A stretch of DNA of 64,000 nt, from NCBI GenBank assembly GCA_902605035.1, contig CACLBB010000002.1, forward strand, positions 1-64,000, given 5' to 3'. The notes beneath the pieces are model-generated. The model was not told the origin of the DNA. It was given only the letters and a program-made list of their open reading frames with translations, and did no database searches. Shown here piece by piece: positions 63,942-64,000 of this stretch. Numbering within the stretch: position 1 is the first letter of the stretch; each line of letters opens with the position of its first letter. Source of the DNA: an uncultured Pelagibacteraceae bacterium. GTDB lineage: Bacteria > Pseudomonadota > Alphaproteobacteria > Pelagibacterales > Pelagibacteraceae. The translations under genes and the position numbers were made by a program.

Positions 63942-63975
63942 ATATCTCTTCTATTATTAAGTTATATACATTAAG

Positions 63976-64000
63976 ATGAGCAAAAAAAATGATTTCTGTT
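63976..64000 (+). CDS. possible start of the next gene, cut by the window edge
   Basis: An ATG at 63976 opens eight codons (MSKKNDFC) to the edge. AAG precedes it, and the frame is open, but too little is present to judge. It is divergent from the HPP gene. Confidence 0.2.

Overview
The window is AT-rich and extremely compact, with many 1-8 base overlaps between genes and very few gaps over 100 bases. Gene content and style point to a marine alphaproteobacterium of the SAR11 clade (Pelagibacterales, 'Candidatus Pelagibacter'-like): riboswitch-controlled metY and gcvT, glycine-betaine-derived one-carbon metabolism, many DMT/LysE/TTT/ABC transporters, and no mobile DNA. I see no rRNA, tRNA, CRISPR array, insertion sequence or prophage.

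Layout. 1-7.5 kb: the 3' part of leuA, then the elongasome genes mreB-mreC-mreD-mrdA-rodA and a bactofilin gene. 7.5-10.6 kb: a DadA-like FAD oxidoreductase, a DMT exporter and a D-2-hydroxyacid dehydrogenase. 10.7-11.7 kb: two tandem paralogous small lipoproteins, each behind a possible short leader ORF. 11.7-13.2 kb: metY on the minus strand, behind a promoter, a SAM-II-type aptamer, an intrinsic terminator and a SAM-V-type element over the ribosome binding site. 13.3-18.5 kb: heterotetrameric sarcosine oxidase soxBDAG. 18.4-25.2 kb (minus): a DMT exporter, ETF-ubiquinone oxidoreductase, etfA, etfB and a dimethylglycine dehydrogenase-like enzyme. 25-31 kb: a mixed block with cysE, two methionine sulfoxide reductases B, ccdA, a PfkB sugar kinase, glutaredoxin and LysE.

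31-41 kb is a transport island: an ABC amino-acid importer (substrate-binding protein plus livHMGF), azlCD, a CsiD/GlaH-type glutarate 2-hydroxylase, and a tripartite tricarboxylate transporter tctCBA. The two binding-protein genes share nearly the same promoter and leader. 41-48 kb: DoxX, an AbrB-type membrane protein, a ProC-like protein, a CsaA-like protein, LysE, acnA and prpD. 48-53.6 kb: an outer-membrane barrel protein and the glycine cleavage genes gcvT-gcvH-gcvP (minus) behind a tandem glycine riboswitch. 53.6-57.4 kb: DMT and MATE transporters, TerC and a glycosyltransferase. 57.5-64 kb: a tight operon of FAD oxidoreductase, DUF1365, Cfa-type methyltransferase, DUF3833 lipoprotein, a small membrane protein and sodB, followed by an SDR, TspO and an HPP protein. 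This resembles the lipid-modification / photo-oxidative stress clusters of other proteobacteria, but no rpoE-chrR pair is visible.

Together, dimethylglycine dehydrogenase (electrons to ETF and ETF-QO), sarcosine oxidase and the glycine cleavage system form a nearly complete route from dimethylglycine through sarcosine and glycine to C1-tetrahydrofolate. metY and gcvT are under metabolite-sensing RNA control. The most distinctive points are the metY double switch with a visible antiterminator, the glycine riboswitch whose last helix overlaps the gcvT ribosome binding site, the GlaH-centred transport island, and the sigma-factor-less lipid/SOD operon.
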